Source: Aquila chrysaetos chrysaetos (lineage: Eukaryota > Chordata > Aves > Accipitriformes > Accipitridae). Taken from it: a stretch of 64,000 nt of DNA. Every line of letters begins with the position of its first letter. Position 1 is the stretch's first letter. A model generated the notes under the pieces. That model was given only the letters and a program-made list of their open reading frames with translations, searched no databases and was not told where the DNA came from. The stretch covers positions 84,079,538 through 84,143,537 of the forward strand of contig NC_044004.1 in assembly GCF_900496995.4 (NCBI RefSeq), written 5' to 3'. Shown piece after piece: positions 13,001-26,500 of this stretch. Position numbers and translations under genes: made by a program.

Positions 13001-16000
13001 TGTAGAAGTGGCCATTAATCGAAAACCTGTGAGTTTCTACTTCTGTCCTCGCTATCATGGGGAACTTGGTCCTCTTCCGCATGGCTGCGGCATTGCTGCC
13101 GGCCCTGGGCAGGGTAGCGCAATCATGTTCCTGCTCGCTCTTGGACTTCAGAGTGCAGCTTTCGTAACATGAATAACCTGGACAAAATGAAACCGCATCA
13201 GCATATTGTACAGCTGCTCTACCTTCCTTGCCAGCACCCCCACAGGAAGGAGGCTCTTGGTGGAGGGATTTTTTTATTATTATTATTTAATTATTTTTTG
13301 GGTGGGTGGAGGGAGTGCGAGGGGAGCAAGGCATAGACATACAATGCAGAGCAATAGGCTATCTGCAGTGGCCACAGTTTGCTATTTTGTTTACTTCTTG
13401 GGAATGATTTCTTTGGTGAAAGCACAGCCTGTTAGCACTGGCTGTTTGAAAAGTTACCAGCACCTCAATGTCTTCACTAACCAGTCATACGTCAGTGTTT
13501 CACTAGCATGTAATAGGTGTTAAACAGAGACAGAAAAAGATTTCCCTTTACTGGCAGGGAAGGTCTAATATGTCAAATTATTTCTGCACAGTAACAGAAC
13601 AAAGGATTTTTATTGAACATAAAAGCACCGACACTAACTTTTCTCAAGGTTTGGCTTTTCTTCAGTAGATTTCAAAGTCTCCCCGCTAATATGATGTAGG
13701 TCATCAAATTCTCCCCAGCGTGTCATTCCCCTGAAATACCAAACATATATTCATAGTTTATTCTATAATGAGGATGACTCCTCATTGACTCAGTGATTTC
13801 AATTTAACCTGTAGCCAGGCTTCATGTAATACGTTCCTATCCCCGTTCAAAACTTCATATAACATGACTACAGAATTCAATGTAGTATATGAATACAGTA
13901 ATTGTAGTTTATGTCATTATAAAATAGTAAAAAGTGGTATGACAAGGGATCCCAAATGTGACACAACCCTATTTAGAGCCTGTTGAACATAAACCATGAT
14001 GTCCCTTAAATAATTTGCAGTAATTCTTTGTCTATTTTATAGCAATGCCCCAGAGTGTGCACATGGGGTACCAGGCAGGCATACGGAAAGCACACACGTA
14101 TTATGGTTCAAATAGTGACAGGGTGCATCCCATCTGGGGACGTGAAAGATTACATTACCATACTAGCCCCTCGTGCTATCCAAACCAGTTCTGCGTGAGA
14201 GGAATTCAATCCAGCCTGTTTTAAAACCCAACTTTTTTTATGCCAGTATTTCCATAATTCATTGCATAAACTCTCTAGCAGAAAGTCTTTGGCCAGTTAC
14301 TGCTCTGACTGAGAATAAACCAATTTGTAGGAAAAAAATTAAAAATTCATTTCCTATCTATATATTCAAAACAATATTCAACTAACTCCAAAGAACATGC
14401 CAAACAACGATCTCAGTTGTGTTCCATGCATTTAAAAAGTTCATTTAAGATCAAACAGTCAAGCTGCTCTGCATACCTTAAAGCATGTCAGGGCAGCTTC
14501 ACATTTCTGTGATCATGAATTAATATTTACTTTAAGATTCACATCTCCAACAGTCCTAGTTTTTTTAAGAAACAAAAGGCAAAGCATAACTTTAACTGCC
14601 AGACTGCACCCTATCCTACAGGCCACAAGCACCCCTTACCAGTAGACCTGGTCAAGATAAAGAGAACCAGGTTTGCCTTAGACTAGAGTTCTTTACTGGT
14701 TACTCCCATCAGGTTACATCCCTTAATTGCAACAGCAACAGATAGGGAGGAAGACTGTCCCTGACTTTACTGGAACCCCACAGCTGCAGTGACAGTAGAA
14801 TTAAATCCACAATTCAAACATGTACCACATGCAGTCTACGACAACGGATAATTAAGAAAACGAGCTCTGAAATACAGAATTTATCCAGGAGTCATTCACG
14901 GTAAACGTTGCCTCAGCTTCCGTATGACACATATAACTCAGCTTCAGCTCATCAGATACAATTCACAATTCACCAACCAAGGCTCGCGAAATACATGATC
15001 GAAACAGAAAAAAGAAATACTCTAAGAACCTACAACTGTTTTTAAAGATACGGCAAATCTAGCAGGAGTCAGATCAGCACAGTGTACTCAGATAAGAAAT
15101 ATCACAGACAACAGCCTGAAGGAGCAGCTAATCTGTGTGTATTTCTAAGGGGTTTTAACATTAGATTTTGCACACATAAAGCCAGTATTTATTACCTGGC
15201 TTGAGCTTTGCGCTGGGAAGCAATTGTTTCACATCTGAAGTACCTGGGAAGGTAACCTGCGATAAACAATCACTTAGTACTAACCTGACAGCTTTTTGCT
15301 TCATGCTGTAGAACATAGGCCAACATGAGGTCTTTCAAGGACTACTGACATTTTGAGGTGTACATATATGCATGGGGAGGGGGGGGACGTTTTTTGTAAA
15401 TTTTTATATATATACATTTCCCAGTACTTGCGTGGCAAAACTCAGTATAGACACGAGCAGCCTCCTCCACTTTCTCAACTGTTGTTACGCTGAAAGCTGG
15501 ACAAAGATGGAACAAAGATGCTACAAAGATGCATCTTTCTGCCCAGCAGCAGCTGTTGAAAGACCACACCAGTTACACCGGGCACAGAGTACTGCTGTGC
15601 AAGTGACCACCACGCCCTTTGCGGAATCTGGGATTTACAACCAGCCATATCCACTGAAGCCACCTATGTGAGCTCTCTTGAAATACTAGCTTGCCTCCTT
15701 CTTATGGAAGTTACCTTTTACTAGGGAACAAACCCACGTTCTCTGTTGACTTCAGGGTTACAAAAGAGGGTATCTGCTTCTCATCCTGAATTTTTAATCG
15801 GATAGGATGTCGGACTCCCCAAAATATGGACAAGATGCCTTCAATAAATGGTTTGCTTCCTTCTTGCTGGAAAAAAAAAAAAAAAGGAATAAGGAGTGCT
15901 GCATAATAACCAAGGAATAATAATTGAATGCCCCCCAAAGTAACAGGAATACAATGAAATCACTGAAGCCGACACAGCCCTGGAACAGGTCACCTAGAGA

Positions 16001-19000
16001 GGCTGTGTAATCTCTATACTTAAGATATTTCCAAAACAGCTAGCTAAAGCTGCAGCTGACCTGATCTTTTGTCAGCATTAGTCTGACTGACCAGGATGAT
16101 TTCCAACCAACATGTCCATAATCCCATACAATAACAAGTGAAATCCTATTTGTTCTACTTGGATGACTAGCTCTTCTGTAAACCAGGGTGCTAAGAAGGT
16201 GGTAAAGGGGAAGAATGGGTGCTGGTAAAGGAGGAAGAATGGGTGCTGGTAAAGGAGGAAGAGCAGTTAATGAAATCGTCCTTGTTGACGCAAAGCACTG
16301 CATCAGTTCAAAAGCTGTTATTGGTCTCCATTCTTGCTGACATAGAACACTGTCACTGCAGAATGAACTGGGACAGAGAAGTGAGACCTTCCCATTTTCA
16401 GACCATTTTTGCCCACAATTGCTCTAATGTCCCTTTTGGGTCTTGATAGCAGCAAAACGACAGACACACAGCTTGTGAGGAAAAGGAAGTTCAGACTTCT
16501 AGACCAGGGACTCTCTGGCACGTGACACACGATTCATGCTTTCATCCGTCCTTCAGCTCCACAGGCCCTTCGGTCTCCACAGAGGATGCATTCCTGGGGC
16601 TGTGCTTACAAGCATTTTCTCTGTACTAAAGGTTCACATTCAAGGAGAGAGTGTTAGTCTCTCCTTGACCCAAGTAACAGCAGTCCTGCCAGTACCCACA
16701 GTGGGTTCAAGCTGAAGGGGCAAGGGGGAGCTACACTCCACACAAATATTTGCAGTACTACTTACTCCCTGCCAGCTAACGATGTAAGACTTGAGAGGTC
16801 AACCCAAAGAATGATTTCTTGTGATACGCTAAGGAATGGGATGGCAAGGAGATCACACTGCTAAAAATCTGAAACTCCCACTTGTCTGAACACACTTATT
16901 TCTGCTCTCTTCTCCTTACAGCATTTGACTCTAGCACTTGCTGTGGCGTTTTTATTAGTGATATATTCTGTCTAATATACTAACACACAACAAGTATCCT
17001 ACACTGTTCAGTCTAGCTGCATTAAACATCAGTGCCCATTAGTGCTTTTCCTACTATCACACTGTGCTTTTTGTATTATTTTTACAGAGATACCTTACCT
17101 GGTTATGTGACAGTTGCAGATTTTCTTGATCAGAATAGTAAGAGTTATAAGTCTTCAGAAGAGATCTGAGCTGCTCTCTAGAATAAAAGATCACAGTGAA
17201 AAGAATAATTATCATCTCTATCACTGTAAAATCCAGATGCTAAGTGGCAGGGTAACACCCTGCAGTGTTACCCACTGCATCTCTGTACAGGTTTGTTAAT
17301 GATTAATACATCATTTTCCAGGAGTAAAATTATGTCAGGATACTGGGTTGCTTGTAAGTTGCTTCTTTAAAGACCTGATACACAGAGGAAATGAATTAGT
17401 CACAGTCTGATGTGACATTAATAACACTGCCCCAGAGTAACTTGTACTTTGGACTTCTGTTATAGTCATGAGGGGGAAGCAAACAGGAACACTCCCATGC
17501 ACCAATGCTGCAGATCATTTTAGTTGGGTTACAATTTGTTTTCTCTCCATAATGGTTTCCATTGGGTTTTTATATTTCTTCAGATATTCTTGTTATTTCA
17601 GAATATCTACAGTATGCCTAGACAAAACATTTCAGTTTCCTTCTGCTTGAAACATAACAGCTTTGCACTAAGTCTTTGCTTGGCAGAGAAAGGATGGCAA
17701 TGAAGAGAACCTCTGCCAACAAGCAAGGATTATAAGCCTGCCCATCATCTCAGATTTCAAACAGAAATTCATGATGCAATTAAAAAAAAAAAAAAGGCAG
17801 CGGAACATTCTGCTTTGAAAACACTGTGTGAAGGCAGGAAGGCAATGTGAGGCACACTGGTGATAATGATGTTTGAAACTTAATATTAAAGAACCACCAC
17901 CAGAGATAACTATGCCTGTCACCATCCTTGATAAACTCGCAACACTGCAGGAGAACAGGGTTTCAGAAAAAGTTTCAAGTTTTATGGCATTCCAAAATAA
18001 CCAAGTTACAGCTACCGCACATCCCAGTTGCTAGGCCACAGCCACCTCCTCCTCCCTTTGGCAACTTAGTCTGCAAAGAACTTTAGCTACTGATTTTAAC
18101 TACGTGATTTCCAAACCTCCTGGGAAATTTCAGCAGAGACTGGGCTACTCAACACCCTGGATACCTGAGAAGCCTGTGGGTGTACAGACAGCACTTGTGC
18201 AGCATCCCAGGTGGGTTTAAGTCACAGCGCAGGGCAAGGCCAGCTTTCTGCCGACAGCCGGTGCAAACGCCGCTCCCACCTGAGCTAACAGCAGCAGTGC
18301 TGTGGACAGCCCACGCAGACCTTGTAAATGGGTAAGGAGCAATAAATGCCACATTGCACTAACACAGGCTGGGGGATGATTGCTTCAGCACCAGCGCTGT
18401 GGAAAAGCACCTTGCGGTTGGTTACTGCTAAGCAGCTGCTGATCCCATGTCAGCAGTGACAGGCTCTCGTGAAGGCAAAAAGCAAGTTGCAGCTCAGGCT
18501 AAGGAGGACGGAAAAAACCAGAATTAAGTGATACGTATTTCAGGACCATCAAGAATTAAATGCTCTTCCCCACACAAATTAAACACCGAAGATTATTTAG
18601 ATAGTAACTCAAGAAAGCAATTTCCACCAGCAGAGATAATTAAGCACAGGAAACAATTACATGGAAATGTATGGATTCTTCCTCACAGACAATCTTTAAG
18701 CACTGAGATGACAAATGATCCAGATGCTTTTATGTACTGTCTTACAGTGGTGAGTAAAGACACCAAGTCTATTTCCAAATAGTGTTTATTATTTCCATTT
18801 TTTCATCTAGTATGAGATACTCTAACAGCTGAACCACAGGCAAAACAGACAGCATTTGCAAACTCTTCTCACAGTTAAGTTCCACAAGACCTACTGAAAC
18901 TACTTAAGACCCATGTACTATCAGAAGTGCTATTACAACTCCTACACCAATTTTAAGTAACAAAAAAATCAAAAAACAAAAAAACCAAACAACCAGACAC

Positions 19001-22000
19001 AAACAAAAAGTCACCAAAACCAAACAGAAGCAAAACACCTCCCCAAAACCAAAATCAAGAATTAATTTCCAGCACCATCATTGAAAAACAAATTACACAT
19101 GGGAATGACACTCAGTGGAAATTACATTTTAATATTTCAACACTCAGAGTTCACCAAGAACATAAAAGAAGTAACACTGGAGACACAGGAATATATGGAC
19201 CAAGACTATATGCAAAGTATTACACACTACCTTCTCAGAAAGATACATTTAGATAAGAACTCTACAGTGCAGCTTTGGGGCACTAGAAACAATGGCATGA
19301 GTAGTTTCAGCAGAAATTTTAACATTTGTTTTCCTGTAACAGTCACAACACACCCATGTCCCAGAACATGAGGACATTATCAAGGACAAGAGTGGCACCC
19401 TTATCAGAAATGACAAACCTAGGAGCAATCTCTCCCCTAGGAATGGTATCAGCTTGTCCGTCACTGCAAAGCAGTTCAGAAGGTTATTTTCAGGGGTGAA
19501 ATGAATATTATTTCATAGCATCTCTCTCTGATCAGATTGTGACTCAATTTACTCAAAGTGACTGTTTAAATGGCTGCACAGTTGACTGTGCAACTTAAAA
19601 AATAAAAAAGTCAGTGTTGCTCAGGGGAACTCGCCTTAGATACTAAGAAACTCCCAAGAAATCAGTGCAAGAGAATAGGAGAAGGATGAAAACACAAATC
19701 ATTTTGGTTGGAAAGTGCTAGGTATGATTCCAAGTGTACCAAGTAGACAACAAAAATATCTTCTCCTGGGACTGTCATAGTCTTACTCCAGCAGCGTACA
19801 CCCTCTTCTGCGGCTTACGACACACACGCTCTTCTTCCACCTTCAGCCTCCCCTGCCTACAGTCTCTCTGAGAGCTCAAAGCAAGCACCTTAAACAGGAT
19901 TGTGTTTCTCAGTCACCTCTGACCATTTTTACATATCCAAAGCATCTGGACAACATGGTATCTCTGAATAACGCTGAGCAGAACTAGATCATGATGTGAG
20001 TCTCTACATGGGATACACACTTGTAGCACCTGTCTCTTCCTTCGGGGTGAGGCAGGCAGACGTCTGACACTGCAGAGTGCCCAAGTGGGACTGATGGACG
20101 CTGCTGCCTGAGAGCCCGACATTGAGACTGGTCAGCAGGAATGTTGCCTCTGACATGCTGCAGAGGCAAGCGGGGGGAGCAGGGACACCAGTTAATATGT
20201 ATATCCTGTGTTTGGGACACAGAGGCATGCAAAGTGTGCAAGTGAAAAAATTTCCTTGGCATACCCTATCCCTCCCTTGCTCCACTTTATGAACTGAAGT
20301 GGGCAGTGTCCTGTTGCTTGGTGAGCCTTTTCCCATGGTGAGAAGGGAAAAGATAAACAGGGCTTTTACTCAGCAGGTAACATGAGGACACAGACTGCAC
20401 CACTAAACTCAAGAAGGTTAACTGCATTCCCTTCTAACACTCTGGATGTAAATTATTTACTTTAACCTACTGCAACTCCCCCCAAAATATTTTGAAGTGG
20501 CTTTATCAACAGAGTGCCCAACTCCAAAACAGCATTTCCAACATTTACTTCAAGTCACTTTGCTCTTGTAATACAAGTGGTGAAAACCTTTCTTTCCATT
20601 GTGTTCAAATAGCTCATTACAGGTTCTTTGTGTCCTATGAGCGATAAGGGATTGTATTCAGGTCATCCCACCAAAAGGGAAAGTTTTAATAGGCTTAGAT
20701 ATGAATCAGGTACAAGCAAAATTTGGATCATGTTGGCTAAAGGTAAGCAAGATGAAGCGCGCCTTGGCCTCATACAGAGGCAAAATCCAGATGCAATGCA
20801 AGATTGACATGAAAGCAAGAGATACATAGTTTTGTTTGACATAAGTTGATAGACCTGCTGATACAGCTTGTGAGGAACTTTTTATACTTTGCAGCCCAAT
20901 ATCTTTGACAACCATTTTATTGACAGCTGTTATTTTGCAAGCTTTTTCCAGGTAGAAAGTTGGAGACATCAGTTCCCTGAAGGTAGATTGTGAATACATA
21001 AGGACTTCGGCCACACTCTGAGGCCCTTCTATTACTCTTAGTCCATGTTGGCTACAAAAGCAAATAAAATCATAGGCTAAAAACACTAAGTGATGTGGTA
21101 AGGGTTATCTCTGAGGCAGATATCATTTCTCAGAGCAAGCTCTTTAGATTTTCACTTAGTTTCTTGCCTTGACTAGAAAAAATTTCCCATGTACTTCCAC
21201 AGAAGTTCGCACAAATAAATCTTTTGGGTTTCATTCTCACACTAGTGCAACCAACAGTGACAAACCACACAAGCAATTAGAAAAGCCCTGAGGGAGAGAT
21301 TAAACAGCAGCTCACACTGACTTGTTTGTCCTTGTGTAGTGCAGACATTAGAAAAGAAAATCCTTCTTTACTTCTTTTAGCTCTGGAAAAAAGTAACACA
21401 TGCACCAGCCTACTAGTTCCAGAACGAGTCTCAGCATAACACAACTTCACTGCAAAGGCCCAAAGACTGCCCTAACCAAGAGGCAGACAGACATCTCTTC
21501 AGAGTTACACTGCCAGAAAATCAGCAGCTCTGTCGTGTTGCAAGACTGTTCGTCATAGCACAGCTTTGTGACAACAGCCAAACGCAGCCATTAATGGAAG
21601 CCAAAGCTAAGTAACTGGTAGAACGACTTAGAGGCAAACCCCCAAAAGGTAAGGTTTACTGCAGATTGACCACTTTCTCCAGTAACAAAGGCAGAATACA
21701 AGGCAGCTGTAAGGTCAAGTGCCCCAGTGGCAAACTACAAGAGAGCCCAGATTGTGTTCACTTGAAAAGCTAACCCGGGACAATTCACCTGTGTCCTCTT
21801 CTTCCCCCAAGCCCTACACATTTATCTATGGATATGGATCCATGGATCGCAGTTATGCTTAAAGACACTGTAGTTCAGCCAGCCAAATAATCCTACATGC
21901 TTTGGTTAGCCTTTTGATCCAGCCATTGTGCAACTCCCAAACAGCAGGCTTGCCACATCAGCAAGATTTGCACGATACAACTGGAAGAAGAGTAATTTAA

Positions 22001-23537
22001 CAGCAGATTCAAGGTATAAATGAGGGACAGTAGTCTAGAAATTGCATTGGAAGCAAGCTTGAGTGCATAGAGAATATGTTAGCAATTCTTGAAACGTTTG
22101 TTTGTTGTTTTTTTGCAAGGCAAAGGAACTTGAACAGTACTTAAACCATGACTGTAATGCAGAAAGGCGTTAACCAGAATCCACATTTCACCACTTGAAA
22201 AGCAAATATATAGGGCAATAAAAACCCAGAGACATTGGTTCATGTGGTACATGTCCAAATGCTTTTGTATGCCAAATATATGAAAATTCACACTGATCAA
22301 TTCCCTCTGACACTACTCCTGTCTAACAACACTTACTTAACTTGCCATGATGTAAAAAAATTGCTGTTTAAATGAATTAAAAAAAAAGTCACTTCCTAAA
22401 ATATGCATTAGGTCCTTCACAAAGCTAGAGACTTACAAATTATATAATAGTTTAGAAAACACGCTTGCACGTTACAACAGCCCTTGAAAAAGAGAGCACA
22501 GAACATTTCATTATTAGCATAAATTTACACATCTCCAGCTCTAGGTCCCAAATTAGTAGCAGTATAAAAGAAACAACTCTTTAGGAGAAGGGCAGGGATG
22601 CATTTATTGCCTGTATGCTTCAGGCAAAGTTCTGACACCCTTCCTTAAAAATTGAGGTATCAACAGCACTGCTCATGCCACATATAAAAGTATGAGGATT
22701 CAGATGCAAATATCTATTGCAGCGTGAGAAATTCTATCACAGGCCCCATCCCTGGGCAAGTTTACAGTTAGCTTCTTCCTACAGGAACATTAAGAGGGAT
22801 GGAAATGAAGTGAGAAAAGAGCCCCCTCTTCCAGCTCCTGTGGTCTGGTCAACAAGGGAAAAATTAATCCCCTAAAAAGTGGATGGAGCTATATGCCAAG
22901 CAGCTCAGGGTTTATGGCAGCATTTGGAACAATTCCTAGCAGCCAGATTTAACTGTCAAAAAGCATCCCACAAAATACAGTTTGAGTGTAATTCCAAGCT
23001 TTTTACAAGCAGGCTAAAGAACCACTTTCACTCACTACAGAATAGAGCTGGTAGCCCAATTAAGTCTTTCTGCAAAGAAACCCTGCCATCTGGGGCTACA
23101 GACCAAACCCTGTGCCTCAGACAAGTAGAGCTCAGGTTAAACACTGGAACTCAAGTTCCATTCCAATAGATTTCAAAGGTAGCAAAGTCTTCTTCCCTAA
23201 TTTGGAATTTTATTTCAGTATCCTCTAAAAGTGCTGCTCTACCTAATAAATAAAATCCACAGACCAAAAGATTTAATGCTCTGTTCTTAGAAATCCATAT
23301 AAAGGGCAATCTTGTTCTGTAGACACTTAACAGAAAGCAAGTTGTAAGAATTGCTGTTGCTACAGGCTCAGCTCTCTACAGGATCCTCTGTTAATTAATA
23401 AATACAGAGTAACTTGAACAAAAGCAGCAAAGTCGTTAAATGTTTGGGGTTTTTTTAATAATTTACCTGGTTATGAACTTCTCCTCATTGATGGAAACAG
23501 AAGGTAGATGCTGTGCTTTCATAGTCACTTTCTTCAT
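9071..23537 (-). CDS. RASSF6: RASSF6, Ras association domain family member 6 (complete, 10 coding exons)
   Basis: RASSF6 is a cytoplasmic scaffold that binds Ras-type GTPases through an RA domain and MST kinases through SARAH, linking to apoptosis and Hippo signalling. Exons (minus strand): 23537-23467, 17177-17099, 15866-15715, 13730-13639, 13177-12993, 12563-12462, 11195-11144, 10233-10115, 10026-9929, 9146-9071. All junctions are GT-AG and in phase, total 1026 bp, 341 residues (human about 369). Matches to the human protein as I remember it run through the whole length: [11 protein letters not shown] and LLKTYN (N-terminus), [57 protein letters not shown], and the end KKTETTV. The start is the ATG at 23537, preceded by an acceptor at 23556. 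The middle (residues 102-180) is the least conserved part. It converges on the albumin-family gene and no coding exon looks broken. Confidence 0.97.
10115..12563 (-). other. RASSF6: RASSF6 exons encoding the RA (Ras association) domain
   Basis: Three coding exons (12563-12462, 11195-11144, 10233-10115) give residues 194-284, the RA ubiquitin-like fold. The visible landmarks are the basic strand around [10 protein letters not shown], the helix [15 protein letters not shown], the strand [11 protein letters not shown], and [12 protein letters not shown] followed by FFLMDRD. In the family this surface binds the GTPase switch region. Confidence 0.93.
12720..12960. other. Locally GC-rich patch in a RASSF6 intron
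   Basis: This segment between the exons at 12462-12563 and 12993-13177 is clearly richer in G and C than its AT-rich surroundings and contains short CCC/GGG runs. I recognise no gene or repeat in it. Confidence 0.4.
15962..16125 (+). mobile_element. CR1 LINE 3' fragment, old
   Basis: Read on the plus strand, the phrases 'ccctggaacaggtcacctagagaggctgtgtaatctc' in shortened form, then 'aagatatttccaaaac', and finally 'gatgatttccaaccaac' follow the order of the avian CR1 3' consensus. It is diverged, lies in a RASSF6 intron just upstream of the exon at 15715-15866, and has no coding capacity. Confidence 0.6.
16201..16263. repeat. Tandem repeat, 24-bp unit, about 2.7 copies
   Basis: The unit GGTAAAGGAGGAAGAATGGG plus TGCT recurs at 16201 (one base shorter), 16224 and 16248 (partial). 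Near-identity of the copies suggests a young minisatellite. It creates a Pro-rich minus-strand frame that is an artefact. Confidence 0.9.
17178..23466 (-). other. RASSF6: RASSF6 largest coding-region intron
   Basis: About 6.3 kb between the first and second coding exons. It contains a C/A-rich simple-sequence stretch (about 18958-19058) and several A-runs. I saw no other coding exon on either strand, and no CR1 tail. Confidence 0.7.
18958..19058. repeat. A/C-rich low-complexity tract
   Basis: Dense AAAAC, CAAAA and CCAAA words with almost no G or T over about 100 bases. It may be a degraded A-rich tail of a retroposon. It lies inside a RASSF6 intron. Confidence 0.8.
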
Positions 23538-26500
23538 TTATTCAGAAGAGATTAATCTAAACAAAAGGTTAAAAAAAAATTATATCCACTAATGCCACTA
23601 AGAAAGACTAAATGCTACCAACAACAAAGCCTTAGTTTGCAGAAGTGAAACAGCCTTTGACACTCAAGCTAAGGGCTAACTATACCCTATTTTGACTACT
23701 TTGTATTTAGCCTTACTACCCAACTACCTCCCACCCCTAGTAAAAAAGCCATAAGTCATTCCCACCAAGTATATCACAGTACCTTAAATCCCAATTACTA
23801 CATATGCCAGGACCTTCCCAAGTAGTTTTAGGACTGCTCTACCACTCCATGATTACAGTTCACTTGGTAGTACACCAAGACTGCAACCCATTTACTGGTT
23901 AAGATTCATTTGTTAATTATGGATAGAGCATTGCCCAGGGTCACCAAAAAAACAAGTGACTCAGCAAACCACCCTTAACCAGGTTCGTAAAACTAGACAA
24001 GAGAAGGAGAAGTGTTGATCATTGGCAGTGTCCTGCAGCACACAAAGAAAGCAGCTGAGATAATAAAGGGAGAACAAGGCTATAATTACAGTGATGTAGC
24101 AATATAATTTACAGATCTCCATGTAGCGATTCCAGCATGTTGTGTAGGCAACAAGCCAGACCCGTGAGACTCCAACAATGCATTCTTCAATAAGCTTAAT
24201 TATGCAGTCTTGGCTGCTTTCATTCCCCCTCAGGTACTAGAAGAAAAGGCAGACTGAAGAAAGTAACTGAAGAGACTCAGAGACTCAAGATTGACAACTG
24301 ATACTGCACTAAAAAAAACCCCTTAGTGTCAGCCCAAGAAGTGGCATCACACACATGTGAGTTAAAAATGAATCCCACAGAAAGCAGGAAAATCTCCAAA
24401 GACTGCATTGTAACTTGATTATTCCACTTCTTTTCCTCTCTTATTTGGGCATGATGACAGAGAAATTTGCCTAACAGCACTTTACATCCTCCCTCCCTTA
24501 CACCAGGAAATTGACTTGAGTCTGATTTCAGACAGCACGGAACAGAGCCTGGTCCAAGACATCTGAAAAGTAGCTTCTGTACACTACTAATGACAAGTAG
24601 CCTTCAGAACATCAATTTAGAAAATAAATTTAAGCTTGAAAAGACCATTGCTAGCTAAAGAGTAAGTGCCTAGCTTCCTTGCAAGTGATCCTGCACTACT
24701 GAGCTTCTTTTTTAGAAGTTAGATAAAGTTTCATTGACATAAATGAATGACTTCTAAAATATATGTGTATATATATGTGGACAAACAAGAAGTTTTGCAT
24801 AAAAATACATTACCATCACCCTACAAAACATATAGGAAGTTATTTCACAACTTCTAAACCCAGGGTGCCCTACCAAAATGAGCTTTATGTGAGCAGCTAG
24901 GGTTTCTAACAGTGCTTGATCAGTAGCTCACTGAAAAGAGTGGGAAGGATCCCACACAGCCTTTGTCCTTTGCATGATATCCATCAAGGCAAAAGCATGC
25001 CTGAAAGCCAAATAAGCCCAGGGACTTCTGTAGAGACATGAGTTTGTATACAAGGAAGAGATTGCTGTATGCCAGTAAAATAGTGTTGTTCCTTTGCCTC
25101 TGAAATGAGTTCAGTAACCATTGGCCACACCTTGAAATCTGATTTTATGTGATTTACTAATACCTTCAACTGAATCACCTACCAATGCCAGCATAATTTC
25201 AGAACAATTTTAAAAGATGCAGAGGAGTTGATGTACATTTACAGTTGATGAACTGCATATACACTCAAGCTTCCTCCTATCTGTCAGGAAACAACATGTT
25301 AAGAAGAGCATTTAGCCAAGTCACCACTATTAAACATAGAGCAACGACTCTAGCACCGCTTCATTGCTCATGGTTGCATTCTTTTCAATAGAGTTTGACC
25401 TTAAAATGATTCATATGAAAGAAAAAGCTGATCTCTACAGATTGAGAGAAGTGATCTTTAAGAGAAAAAAAAAAAAAAAAAAAAAAGATTGTCCATGAAC
25501 TACCTGTTTTGTTACACAGCAAATGGCACTTACTGTATTATTTGCCTTAAAAACCTTGAGCCTATCTTAATTCAGCTAGATGCCATTGAAATGCTGACAA
25601 TGAAACAAACTGGAAGAGTAGTTGGTGATGGGAACAATTCTTCACCAACACCTCCCCCTTTTCTTTCCCTCCTTGCCTGATTAGCCCAGACAAAGACTGG
25701 CCTTTTCTCCTATAGCTGGCACAGGACAAAAAATGCTCACATTTTTCTCAGTTATGTGACCAGTTCTGCTTATCAGGCTTGTACAAAACATTTCCACAGC
25801 TCCGGCTCACCCTAGAGATAAAACACTTCTCCATGTACCCTTCTCATATGTGCGTTTTGGCTACACGCATCTTGCGGCCCTTATTTTTAGTTAACCCTGA
25901 AACCTGCAGGTTGAGAACATGCAGTGACTTCACCAGCACAATTATTTGACAGCACAAATGACAGTATATTTACACTGCCACTCCATAAATGCACAAAGCT
26001 GTCACTCTTTCTATCACCTCGTGGTATTTTGTTGTTTTCCATGTCATTTCTCTAGTTCTTTTGAGGAAGCAAACAGGAAAAGTGAAACATGTTTTTTCCA
26101 TTGTTCCGTTTGATTTGAACTAACAAAAAGGTGCTAGTTTTCCAGCTCTACCAACGATATATGGTTATGGCCATCTATTCAAAGCTGTCTCCTGACTTGC
26201 TTGGTGTTAGACAGGAGTCTTCATCATTACGTTAAACTAGACTAGAACCACACAAGTCCCTCAGATAGGTAAGACTTTGAAAATGGGACCTTGGCTGGAC
26301 TAACCTCCTGGCCTGAGATTTAACTAAGAAGAAACTTCATGCTTGCAGGAAGACTGACTGAAGCCTAAAATACTTTTGGAAGGAAACAAAAGAAGCAGAA
26401 GGGAAAGATAGGAGTAAATGAGAAGTGGGGCAGAAGCAAAGTGAGCAACCATAGAGGAAAACTGCAACTATTAGAGAAGTCTAGGGAAAGGAAAGAGAAG

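Noticed and set aside
16040-16303. Pro-rich minus-strand frame
   Set aside because: It is produced by the 24-bp tandem repeat and the neighbouring CR1 fragment.
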